From: Nocardiopsis ganjiahuensis DSM 45031
GTDB taxonomy: Bacteria; Actinomycetota; Actinomycetes; Streptosporangiales; Streptosporangiaceae
Direction: 5' to 3'
DNA length: 64,000 bases
NCBI RefSeq assembly: GCF_000341085.1
Contig: NZ_ANBA01000013.1
Coordinates: forward strand, 248,001 to 312,000
The notes beneath the pieces are model-generated. The model saw nothing but the letters and a program-made list of their open reading frames with translations. It had not been told where the DNA came from and did no database searches. The translations under genes and the position numbers were made by a program. Each line of letters opens with the position of its first letter. Positions within the stretch are counted from its first letter, which is position 1. Of this stretch, positions 34,973 to 42,643 are shown piece by piece.

Positions 34973-36205
34973 ATGAAGGTCGAGACGTCCCCTCCCCGAA
35001 TCACGGTCCTCGGCATCGGCGCCGACGGCTGGCCAGGCGTGCCCGAGAGGCTGCGCGGACTGGTCCTGGACGCCCCGGTCGTGCTGGGCGGGCGCAGGCA
35101 CCTGGAGATGCTGCCGCCCAGGCCCGGACAGCACCGGCAGGTGTGGCCCTCGCCCCTGAGCGAGGGGCTGCCGCCGCTGCTGGAGTCCCTGGCCGGCCGT
35201 GAGGTCGTGGCCCTGGCCTCGGGGGACCCGATGGTGTCGGGGATCGGGACCACCCTGGTCGGGCTGCTGGGAACGGACACGGTGCGCGTGGAGCCCGCCG
35301 TCTCCTCGGTGGCCCTGGCCCGGGCGCGGATGGGCTGGTCGGCGGAGAGGTCGGCGGTGCTGACCCTGGTCGGACGCGACCCGCACCTGCTGATGCGCGA
35401 GGTGGCCCCCGGCCGCCGCGTCCTGGTGCTCTCCTCCGGACCCGGCACCCCCGGAACGGTCGCCGCCCTGCTGGTCGGGGCGGGCTACGGGGCCAGCCGG
35501 ATGACCGTCCTCGGGGATCTGGGCTCGGCCTCGGAGTCACGGCTGGAGGGCACGGCCGACGACTGGGTCGGCACCCCCGCCGAGGAGGTCCCCCGGCTGC
35601 ACGTCCTGGCGTTGGAGCTCGCCGGACCGGCCGGGTACGGCCTGGTCACCGGGCTGCCCGACGAGGCGTTCGAGCACGACGGCCAACTGACCAAACGGGA
35701 CCTGCGCGCCTGCGCCCTGGCCCGGCTGGCGCCCTCACCGGGCGAGCACCTGTGGGACGTGGGAGCGGGCGCCGGTTCGGTGGGCATCGAGTGGATGCGC
35801 GCCCACCCCTCGTGCACGGCCACGGCGGTGGAGGCCGACACCGTGCGAGCCGGGCGGATCGGCCGCAACGCCCACCGGCTCGGCGTCCCCGGCCTGCGCG
35901 TGGTCACCGGCCGGGCGCCGGACGCGCTGGACGGGCTGGCGGCACCCGACGCGGTGTTCGTCGGCGGCGGCGCCACCCGTCCGGGCGTGCTCGACACCTG
36001 CCTGGACGCGCTGGGCCCGGGCGGCCGGATCGTGGTGCACGGGGTGACGATGGAGACCGAGCAGTTGCTCGCGCAGGCCTACCGCGAGCACGGCGGGGAG
36101 CTGACCCGCGTCGCCGTGGAGACCACCGCGCCCATCGGCACGTTCACCGGCTGGACCCCCGCCCGCACCGTCACCCAGTGGTGCCTGACCACGTCTGACC
36201 GGTGA
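34973..36205 (+). CDS. cobL: Precorrin-6Y C5,15-methyltransferase (decarboxylating) CobL
   Basis: Bifunctional SAM enzyme of 410 residues that methylates C5 and C15 and decarboxylates the acetate on ring C, giving precorrin-8. The N-terminal CbiE-like half (about 1-205) opens ITVLGIGADGWPGVP and contains VVALASGDPMVSGIGTTLVG. The C-terminal CbiT-like half has the class I SAM motif LWDVGAGAGSVGIEWMRAHP, then AVEADTVRAGRIGRNA and AVFVGGGATRPG. It is divergent from the chelatase operon; no riboswitch was seen on its own strand. It ends 214 bp before the second Uma2 gene. Confidence 0.95.
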   Translation: MKVETSPPRITVLGIGADGWPGVPERLRGLVLDAPVVLGGRRHLEMLPPRPGQHRQVWPSPLSEGLPPLLESLAGREVVALASGDPMVSGIGTTLVGLLGTDTVRVEPAVSSVALARARMGWSAERSAVLTLVGRDPHLLMREVAPGRRVLVLSSGPGTPGTVAALLVGAGYGASRMTVLGDLGSASESRLEGTADDWVGTPAEEVPRLHVLALELAGPAGYGLVTGLPDEAFEHDGQLTKRDLRACALARLAPSPGEHLWDVGAGAGSVGIEWMRAHPSCTATAVEADTVRAGRIGRNAHRLGVPGLRVVTGRAPDALDGLAAPDAVFVGGGATRPGVLDTCLDALGPGGRIVVHGVTMETEQLLAQAYREHGGELTRVAVETTAPIGTFTGWTPARTVTQWCLTTSDR

Positions 36206-36419
36206 CGTTCGGAGCGGCCCGGTCAACGTCCTGGGCGGACCGGCTCCTCGGAATTTCCACCACGGGCATGCCCTCGGTTCCTTCACGGAGCTACTCTGGC
36301 TAGGTGAAGGGGCCTGAACCATCGCATTCGGCGACTTCCCTGAGGGGCCACCGGATGCCCGGGTCGGAGACCGTGCCCGTGTCGTCACCACCCGCCACCG
36401 GTATCGCACAGGGGGCCGC

Positions 36420-37022
36420 ATGACCGTCGCAGAGCACCACCCGCCGCCTGAAATGCCGACGTTTCCCATGGGAACCGAACTGTTCGAGCACCTCGCGGAA
36501 CAGGCGTTCGAGGCCGACCGCGTTCGTATGGAGATGTTCAACGGGAAGGTCTGGGTCCACAAGGTGACCGACGGAGCCCACGCGGGGATCCTCACCTGGC
36601 TGATGCGTGAGTTCATGGCCCATCGCCCTGACCTGGATCTCCTTACCAGCGGCCTGGGAATCAAGGTTGACACCTACCGCAACGGCCGTGCCCGACCGGA
36701 TGGTGTCCTCGCTCCGATCGGCCACTTCGACGATGCGGGGGAGTGGGCCGACCCGGACGGCGTCCTGGCCGTCGTCGAGGTCACCTCCTGGGACGCCGAC
36801 ACCCACGCCCGCGACCGTGTCGAGAAGCCCGCCGCCTACGCGGCGACCGGTATCGGCGTCTACCTGCTGGTGGATCGGGACGCCAACGCCGTGGTGGTGC
36901 ACAGCAGGCCCGTCCGCGGTCAGTACCTGGACCGAAGCACCCATCCCTACGGCGAGGCCGTTCCGGTCCCCGGGACCGGAGTCACCCTGGACACCACCGG
37001 GCTCAAGCGCTTCGCCCGCTGA
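36420..37022 (+). CDS. Uma2-family nuclease-fold protein, copy 2
   Basis: A 200-residue Uma2 (DUF820) protein, a close paralogue of 28889-29488. Shared stretches include NGKVWVHKVTDGAH, WLMREFMAHRPDLDL, GEWADPDGVLAVVEVTSWDA and ARDRVEKP. The presumed active-site D (ARPDGVLAP) and E (VVEVTS) are kept. Divergence is greatest near the N-terminus, around residues 12-40. The two copies are in the same orientation on either side of the cobB/C-to-cobL block. It converges on cobM with 31 bp between stop codons. Confidence 0.88.
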   Translation: MTVAEHHPPPEMPTFPMGTELFEHLAEQAFEADRVRMEMFNGKVWVHKVTDGAHAGILTWLMREFMAHRPDLDLLTSGLGIKVDTYRNGRARPDGVLAPIGHFDDAGEWADPDGVLAVVEVTSWDADTHARDRVEKPAAYAATGIGVYLLVDRDANAVVVHSRPVRGQYLDRSTHPYGEAVPVPGTGVTLDTTGLKRFAR

Positions 37023-37053
37023 GGCGGCCGCTCCGTTCGTGGCCCTGTAACAG

Positions 37054-37794
37054 TCAGCGGGGCCGGGCGGGGTCGTACAGGTAGGACTCGCCGCCTCCTT
37101 CGGAACCGAGCGCACGTCCGACCAGCACCACCGCGGCCTGCCGCAGGCCCGCCTCCTCCACCAGGCCGGCGACGGTGGCGACCGTGCCGCGCAGCACCGC
37201 CTCCTCCGGCTGGCTGGCCCGGTACACGACCACCACCGGGCAGTCCGCGCCGTACTCGGGCTCGATCTCGGCCATGAGCTCGCGCACCCGCCGGATCGCC
37301 AGGTGCAGTACCAGCGTGGCCCGGGTCGCCGCGAACGCGGACAGCGACTCGGTGTCCGGCATGGCCGTGGAACGGGCACTGGTCCGGGTCAGCACCACCG
37401 ACTGGGCCACCAGCGGCACCGTCAGCTCCCGGCCCACCAGGGCCGCGGCGGCCGCGTAGGCGGGCACCCCCGGAGTCACGTCCCACGGCACCCCGTGCGC
37501 GTCCAGCCGCCGGGTCTGCTCGGACAGCGCCGAGTACAGCGACGGGTCCCCGGACGTCAGCCGCACCACGTCCCGGCCCGCGCGGTGCGCGGCGACCAGG
37601 CGCCCGGTGATGCGGTCCAGGTCCAGGCCCTGGGTGTCCACCAGCTCGGCGCCGGGCGCGCAGTGGGTGAGCACCTCCGGGTCCAGGTAGGTGCCGGGGT
37701 AGAGCACGACGTCGGCCGCGTTGAGCATGCGGGTGGCACGCACGGTGAGCAGGTCGGCGGCACCGGGCCCCGAGCCCACGAAGTGCACGGTCAC
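37054..37794 (-). CDS. cobM: Precorrin-4 C11-methyltransferase CobM
   Basis: SAM-dependent methyltransferase (246 residues) that converts precorrin-4 to precorrin-5. Blocks are VHFVGSGPGAADLLTVRA, VVLYPGTYLDPEVL, RLTSGDPSLYSALSEQ, VTPGVPAYAAAAALVGRELT and VLHLAIRRVRELM, all typical of CobM/CbiF. A GTG at 37806 is possible, but GTG at 37794 is preferred: it forms the same GTGA stop/start overlap used at every other junction of this operon and has GAGGTGG upstream. It is the last gene of cobG-cobH-cobIJ-cobM. Confidence 0.95.
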   Translation of the reverse strand: MTVHFVGSGPGAADLLTVRATRMLNAADVVLYPGTYLDPEVLTHCAPGAELVDTQGLDLDRITGRLVAAHRAGRDVVRLTSGDPSLYSALSEQTRRLDAHGVPWDVTPGVPAYAAAAALVGRELTVPLVAQSVVLTRTSARSTAMPDTESLSAFAATRATLVLHLAIRRVRELMAEIEPEYGADCPVVVVYRASQPEEAVLRGTVATVAGLVEEAGLRQAAVVLVGRALGSEGGGESYLYDPARPR

Positions 37795-39305
37795 GGCTTC
37801 ACCCACCTCGGTGTCCAGACCCGTCCCGACCGGGAGACGCGCGTCCCGGAGGCGCCGACGATCAGCAGGCAGCGCATGTCGATGTCCGCGGGGTCGAGCT
37901 CCCCGAGCGTGGTCACCGTCAGGGACTCGCCCGGCCTGCCGACGCCGCGGCCGACGACCACCACGGTGTCGGGCTTGCGGTGTTCCAGCAGGACGTCACG
38001 GGCGGTGGCGACCTGCTCGGTCCGCGACCGGGAGGCCGGGTTGTAGATCGCGAGCGCCATGTCGGCCTCGGCGACGGCGCGCAGGCGGCGCTCGATCACC
38101 TCCCAGGGCTTGAGCCGGTCCGACAGGCTCATCACCGCGAAGTCACCGCCGACGGGCGCACCGGCCCTGGCCGCGACCGCCTGCACGGCGCTGACGCCCG
38201 GCAGCACCCGGACCGGAACCTGCGCGTAGGCGGGGTCCTCGGCGGCCTCGAACACGGCGGTGGCCATGCCGAACACCCCGGCGTCCCCGCCCGAGACCAC
38301 GGCCACGCGCTCGCCCTCGCGGGCCAGGTCCAGGGCGAGGCGGGCGCGGTCGATCTCGACGGTGTTGCCGGAGGCGTGCCGGGTCAGGCCGGGGCGCTGC
38401 GGGACGCGGTCGACGTAGGGGCCGTAACCCACCACGTGGTCCACCCCGGCCAGCGCGTCGGAGGCCTCGGGGGTGAGCCAGTGGTCGGGGCCGGGGCCCA
38501 GGCCCACCACCAGCAGTTCGGCCGCGGTGTCCGCGGTCTCCGCGGCCTGGGCCCGCGGCACCGCCCGGTCCCGGGACCTCCTGCCGTTGCGGCTGTCCCC
38601 GGTGACCAGGATCAGCGAGAAGTACGGCACCGTCGCCGGATCGACCTCGGCGACCGGCAGCCGCCGCTCCCCGTCCATGGAGGCGCGCTCCACGTACACG
38701 GCGTGCTCCAGCCGCCCGGACGCCTCCAGGGCGCGGCGCACCGCCGGGAAGGTCCGGCCCAGCTTCATGACCACCGCCGCGTCGGTGTCGGCCAGGCGGC
38801 GGGCCAGCTCCGGTTCGGGCAGGGTTCCGGGCAGCACGGTGAGCACGTCGGTCTGCCGGGCCAGCGGCGCGGCGGCAGCGGCGGCGGCCGCGCCGAACGC
38901 CGGGACCCCGGGGACGATCTCGGTCTCGTACCGTTCGGACAGCCGGTCGTGCATGTACATGTACGAGCCGTAGAACAGCGGGTCGCCTTCGGAGAGCAGC
39001 ACGACGTCGCGTCCGGCGTCCAGGTGGGCGGCCAGCCGGGCGGCGGACTCCTCGTAGAAGTCGGCCAGCGCGCCCGCGTACCCGCCCGGATGGTCGGTCG
39101 TGCCGGTGGTCACCGGGTAGGTCAGCTGTTCCTCGACGGCGGAGGCCGGGATCAGCGACTCGGCGATACGGCGGGCGTTGGAGGCCTTGCGGACCCCCGC
39201 GTGGTAGGCGACGACGTCGGCGGCGGCGATCAGCCGGGCCGCCTTGAGGGTGATCAGCTCGGGGTCGCCGGGGCCGACACCCACGCCGTGGAAACGTCCG
39301 GTCAC
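37791..39305 (-). CDS. cobIJ: CobIJ fusion: precorrin-2 C20- and precorrin-3B C17-methyltransferase
   Basis: A 504-residue fusion of two SAM-dependent methyltransferases. Residues 1-245 are CobI (GVGVGPGDPELITLKAARLI, LLSEGDPLFYGSYMYMHDRL, VPGVPAFGAAAAA), giving precorrin-3A. Residues about 265-504 are CobJ (LVVGLGPGPDHWLTPEASDA, VVSGGDAGVFGMA, LPGVSAVQAVAARAGAP, ALAIYNPASRSR), the ring-contraction enzyme that makes precorrin-4 from precorrin-3B. The same fusion is known in other actinobacteria such as Mycobacterium. The GTG at 39305 overlaps the cobH stop. Confidence 0.96.
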   Translation of the reverse strand: MTGRFHGVGVGPGDPELITLKAARLIAAADVVAYHAGVRKASNARRIAESLIPASAVEEQLTYPVTTGTTDHPGGYAGALADFYEESAARLAAHLDAGRDVVLLSEGDPLFYGSYMYMHDRLSERYETEIVPGVPAFGAAAAAAAAPLARQTDVLTVLPGTLPEPELARRLADTDAAVVMKLGRTFPAVRRALEASGRLEHAVYVERASMDGERRLPVAEVDPATVPYFSLILVTGDSRNGRRSRDRAVPRAQAAETADTAAELLVVGLGPGPDHWLTPEASDALAGVDHVVGYGPYVDRVPQRPGLTRHASGNTVEIDRARLALDLAREGERVAVVSGGDAGVFGMATAVFEAAEDPAYAQVPVRVLPGVSAVQAVAARAGAPVGGDFAVMSLSDRLKPWEVIERRLRAVAEADMALAIYNPASRSRTEQVATARDVLLEHRKPDTVVVVGRGVGRPGESLTVTTLGELDPADIDMRCLLIVGASGTRVSRSGRVWTPRWVKP

Positions 39306-39967
39306 TCCTCCTCCTTGGCGAGTGCGTTGAGAGCGGAGCAGGTCATCGCGGAGCCTCCGCGGCGTCCGCGCACCGTCACGTACGGGATGTCGGCGCCGTG
39401 CCGTTCGGCGAACCCGGCGAGGGCCTCCTTGGACTCGGCGGCGCCGATGAAACCCACCGGGCAGCCGACGATCGCGGCGGGGCGCGGCGCCCCGTCGGCC
39501 AGCATCTCCAGCAGGTGGAACAGGGCGGTGGGCGCGTTGCCGACGGCGACCACGGCCCCCTCCAGCAGTGGTTCCCACAGGGACACCGCGGCCGCGGTGC
39601 GGGTGGTGCCCCATGCGCGGGCCAGGTCCGGGACCCGGGCGTCGCCGAGGAAGCAGAGCACCTCGTTGCCGCTGGGCAGCCGGCTCGCGGTCACCCCGCT
39701 GGCCACCATGCGCGCGTCGCACAGGATCGGAGCGCCCCCCTCCAGGGCGGCGCGGGCGGCGGGGACCAGACCGGGGTGGACCACCAGGTCCTCGGCCAGG
39801 TCGACCTGGCCGGTGCCGTGGATCATCCGCACGGCGAGCCGTTCCGCGTTCGCGGGCAGGTGCTCCAGGCGGGCCTCGCGCCGGATGGTCGCGAAGGAGT
39901 CGACGTAGATCGCGGGGCCGTCGTCGACGTACTCGTAGTGCCGGTTCGGCCGGCGCGGGGCGGTCAC
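39302..39967 (-). CDS. cobH: Precorrin-8X methylmutase CobH
   Basis: A 221-residue isomerase that moves the C11 methyl group to C12, turning precorrin-8 into hydrogenobyrinic acid. The catalytic histidine is in VRMIHGTGQVDLAEDLVVHP. Other family blocks are APILCDARMVASGVT, VAVGNAPTALFHLLEML and AIVGCPVGFIGAAESKEAL. The frame is open far upstream, but GTG at 39967 overlaps the cobG stop and begins at the family N-terminus. A coupled member of cobG-cobH-cobIJ-cobM. Confidence 0.96.
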   Translation of the reverse strand: MTAPRRPNRHYEYVDDGPAIYVDSFATIRREARLEHLPANAERLAVRMIHGTGQVDLAEDLVVHPGLVPAARAALEGGAPILCDARMVASGVTASRLPSGNEVLCFLGDARVPDLARAWGTTRTAAAVSLWEPLLEGAVVAVGNAPTALFHLLEMLADGAPRPAAIVGCPVGFIGAAESKEALAGFAERHGADIPYVTVRGRRGGSAMTCSALNALAKEEE

Positions 39968-40881
39968 TGCGCCTCCTCGGGGTGGGATCCGGACTCTCCG
40001 GGAGCGGGGCCGTGCCCGCCGGGAACGAACACGCCGCGCCAGGGCGTGACGACGAGCTCTCCGTGGCCCGCGGCCTCGGCCCTGTCGGCGAGCTCCCCGG
40101 TCCCCGCCGGGTCCAGGCCCTCGTCGGGAACCCGCGTGTGGAGACCGCCGCCGGGCGCGGTCCCGTACGGCAGGGGAGGGGAGGGCTCCGGCAGCCCCGG
40201 GGCGGGTTCGGACGGTTCGGCCAGGGGCGCCGGGAGTTCGGCGACGTGCCACGGCGCGGCGGGGCCCTCCCCGCGGCGGTCCAGGAACTCGTCCGCGAAC
40301 CCCAGGAGCGCGGCGGGGGCGTCCTCGAGCGGTACCACCGGCCCCCAGTTCCCGCCGACGCGCAGTTGGGCGGTCCTGCCGTCCAGAGCGACCAGCCCGA
40401 GGTCGCAGGAGCGGTCGAGCAGGTCACCGCGTCCGTCGTCCAGGACGAAGAGGAAGCGTCCGGGCAGGCCGGCCAGGCGCGGGGCGGAACACAGCATCGT
40501 GTCCAGGTCGCGGGCGAGGGGGCGCAGGTCGGCCCGTCCGCCGCCCGGGGCCCGCTGACCGGTGCACGGGGAGACCATCACGTTGCGCACCAGCTCGTGG
40601 GTGCGGGAGGGCAGCAGACCGGTTTCCTCCAGGGCGCGCAGCACCTCCGGCGGCAGGACTCCCTCACGGCCGGGCAGCCCGCGCAGCTGCAGGTTGGCCC
40701 GGCCGGTGACGTGGACCCGTCCGGTTCCGTACTCCTGGGCCACGGCGGACAGGGCGCGCAGCGAGCGGGCGGGGAGCCGGCCGCCGACGAGGCGGAGGCG
40801 GACCAGCAGACCGTCGTCGGCGGTCCAGGGTCTGAGTGCGCCGGGGCAGCGGTCACGCCGCGTTCGGGCCGCTCGGGGCAT
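39964..40881 (-). CDS. cobG: Precorrin-3B synthase CobG (short form)
   Basis: An oxygen-using monooxygenase-like member of the sulfite/nitrite reductase family that makes precorrin-3B, a marker of the aerobic pathway. At 305 residues it is shorter than many CobG proteins. The N-terminal ferredoxin-like half-domain is clear: DRCPGALRPWTADDGLLVRL, GTGRVHVTGRANLQLRGLPG, LVRNVMVSPCTG. The second half ends with GHGELVVTPWRGVFVPG. Cysteines for a 4Fe-4S cluster are not arranged in an obvious C-x5-C...C-x3-C pattern, so cluster binding needs checking. ATG at 40881 is the first start compatible with the family N-terminus and directly follows a riboswitch. Confidence 0.88.
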   Translation of the reverse strand: MPRAARTRRDRCPGALRPWTADDGLLVRLRLVGGRLPARSLRALSAVAQEYGTGRVHVTGRANLQLRGLPGREGVLPPEVLRALEETGLLPSRTHELVRNVMVSPCTGQRAPGGGRADLRPLARDLDTMLCSAPRLAGLPGRFLFVLDDGRGDLLDRSCDLGLVALDGRTAQLRVGGNWGPVVPLEDAPAALLGFADEFLDRRGEGPAAPWHVAELPAPLAEPSEPAPGLPEPSPPLPYGTAPGGGLHTRVPDEGLDPAGTGELADRAEAAGHGELVVTPWRGVFVPGGHGPAPGESGSHPEEAQ

Positions 40882-40934
40882 GCGTGTCCTTCGGGTCAGG
40901 GGACCCGTACGCGGGGTCCGCGGATGACCTGGCG

Positions 40935-41135
40935 GCTCCTCGCCGCCAGCACCAGCAGGTCTTCGGACTCGGGTTCGACCGGTGCGGAGCGCCTTCCCGG
41001 AGCCTCGCTCCAGTGGCTGTCCCGGGAAACTTGTCCCGTGACGTGCCCCGCCCGTCACCCTCACCGCTGCGCGTCAGTCCCGGATTCGCACCGGGTTCCC
41101 TGTTCCACCGAGTGGAGTTCGACTGGCCCGACGAG
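40935..41135 (-). ncRNA. Cobalamin riboswitch (cobG-cobH-cobIJ-cobM leader)
   Basis: Leftward core: GGGAACCCGGTGCGAATCC at about 41083-41101, a paired GGGACTGACGCGCAGCGGTGA segment, then AGCCACTGG and the 3' box GAGTCCGAAGACCTGC at about 40949-40964. These are RF00174-type features and the ligand-binding core is complete. About 55 bp separate the 3' box from the cobG start. Confidence 0.93.
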
Positions 41136-41235
41136 GTTACCCGGTCGCCCCCCGGCCCTGTTCAGCGGACTTCGCTTCCGCGCCCGCGCCCTCCCCGGCC
41201 GCTCCCCGGCCCGCGCGCGCCCGCCCGAGCACGCC

Positions 41236-41269
41236 CCGGCCCCGCCGAGCGGTGGCTCGGCGGGGCCGG
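41236..41269 (-). terminator. Terminator hairpin after the cyanophycinase-like gene
   Basis: A perfect 15-bp stem, CCGGCCCCGCCGAGC (41236-41250) with GCTCGGCGGGGCCGG (41255-41269) and a GGTG loop. It lies 37 bp beyond the peptidase stop codon and upstream of the cobG riboswitch, so it should stop read-through into the B12 operon. No U-tract is present, as is common in actinomycetes. Confidence 0.8.
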
Positions 41270-41305
41270 TGGGATCCTGGAGCTTTCGGAGCCCGGGAGG
41301 CCCGC

Positions 41306-42568
41306 TCAGTGGCGGCGCACGCCCACCCGCAGGTCGAAGAAGGAGATGCCCTCCGCGTCGCTCCGGTAGGCGGCGAACCCCGCCGTCTTGTCCAGTTCCA
41401 CCACGAAACGGGGGGAGCGCTCGTAGGTCAGCCCGTCCACACCGGTGCTCCTGCCGCTGCCGGCGAGCTCACGGGCCAGCCGCAGCATCGCGCCGGGGTC
41501 CCGCCGGGGTGCGTCGTAGGAGGAGAAGACGTCCTTGCCCGTCCTGACGGAGGAGCCGGACGGCTGGAGCGGTGCCTTGCCCTGTGCGGGGGCGGCGGTC
41601 CAGGAGGCGGCGTCGTAGGTGTCGCCGTGGGTGAGCGCCGACCAGCGCACGCCCGACACGCTCCACTCACCGCCCGCGGACCCCACGGAAGCCCGCCGCA
41701 GGTCGAGGACGTGGACGGCTCCGCTGCCCACGACCCTCATCCGGCCGGAACCGATGGCCACCAGGGCGGTGTCCTCGTCCACGCCGAAGACGCGTTCCTG
41801 CCCGGTGTCCGCGGCCAGCCGCATCATCCGGCCCTGCCTGCCGCGCTCGGCGAAGTGGGTGTCCACCAGCCCGTGCCCGAAGAAGCCGAAGCCGCCCTCC
41901 TCCAGGTGGCCGAGCACGGTCGGGTCGTCGAAGTAGCCCGGCGACGAACCGTCGCGCACACCCTGGTAGCTGTCCCCGCCGGTGACCATCGGGCCCCGCT
42001 GCTGGATCGCGGCCCCCGCACTGGTGCCCGCCACCAGGGCGCCCTCCTCCAGGCGTTCCCGGATCGCGGCGAGGACGGCGCTGTCCTCGTGCTCGGGCCC
42101 GCGCAGCAGGGTGGTGACGTAGCGGTACTGGTCGCCGCCGCCGAAGAAGAAGCCGTCCATCGAGCCGACCTGCGCCACGACCTCGGCGGACTCGGCGTTG
42201 TCGAGGTGGTCCAGGTCCACCGGGATCCACTCCGCCGAACCGGCCCCGTGGTCGAGGAGCAGATCCGCGTAGTACTCGCCGTTGCACCTGCTGTTGTTGC
42301 ACCGGTCGGTCCCGGCGTCGGGGTCCTCGGACTCGGGGACCGAGGACGCGGTGACGATCCCGAAGCGCGCCTGGGAGCCGCCCGCCAGCTCGACGATCTC
42401 CTGGTAGATGCGCTCGTCCGAGAGCGAACCCCCGACGAGCACCACGGGGCCGGGGCCCCCGGAGCCGTCGGCGTGCGCCGCCACCGGCGCGCTCAGCGCC
42501 GCGGTGAGGGCGGTGGCCACGAGGGCGGCTCCCGTACGAGTGAGTCCGCCCAGAGGTGTCCGTGTCAT
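41306..42568 (-). CDS. Secreted cyanophycinase-like peptidase (S51 family)
   Basis: A 420-residue serine peptidase of the S51/cyanophycinase type. A Sec signal peptide ends near residue 33 (LVATALTAALSAPVAAHADG). The core has VVLVGGSLSDERI, FGIVTASSVPESED, FFFGGGDQYRYV with the conserved Gln, and the nucleophile S183 in VAGTSAGAAIQQ. Cyanophycinases cut multi-L-arginyl-poly-L-aspartate to beta-Asp-Arg; extracellular forms occur in bacteria that scavenge it. A C-terminal domain of about 130 residues, beyond the catalytic fold, has no clear family. It ends a run with an M20 peptidase and an amino-acid importer. Substrate is inferred. Confidence 0.82.
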   Translation of the reverse strand: MTRTPLGGLTRTGAALVATALTAALSAPVAAHADGSGGPGPVVLVGGSLSDERIYQEIVELAGGSQARFGIVTASSVPESEDPDAGTDRCNNSRCNGEYYADLLLDHGAGSAEWIPVDLDHLDNAESAEVVAQVGSMDGFFFGGGDQYRYVTTLLRGPEHEDSAVLAAIRERLEEGALVAGTSAGAAIQQRGPMVTGGDSYQGVRDGSSPGYFDDPTVLGHLEEGGFGFFGHGLVDTHFAERGRQGRMMRLAADTGQERVFGVDEDTALVAIGSGRMRVVGSGAVHVLDLRRASVGSAGGEWSVSGVRWSALTHGDTYDAASWTAAPAQGKAPLQPSGSSVRTGKDVFSSYDAPRRDPGAMLRLARELAGSGRSTGVDGLTYERSPRFVVELDKTAGFAAYRSDAEGISFFDLRVGVRRH

Positions 42569-42643
42569 CTCTGCCTCCTTGCTGTGGGCCGCCCCGGGGC
42601 GGGGCGGCCGCTTCTCTCCCCCGTGCGCGCTGCCGTGGTGCGG

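Noticed and set aside
34753..35448. Extension of the chelatase frame through the riboswitch and cobL
   Set aside because: It crosses a clear riboswitch and encodes no domain; ATG 34752 is the family start.
36206..36419. Intergenic region between cobL and Uma2 copy 2
   Set aside because: No convincing hairpin, riboswitch or small ORF could be supported.
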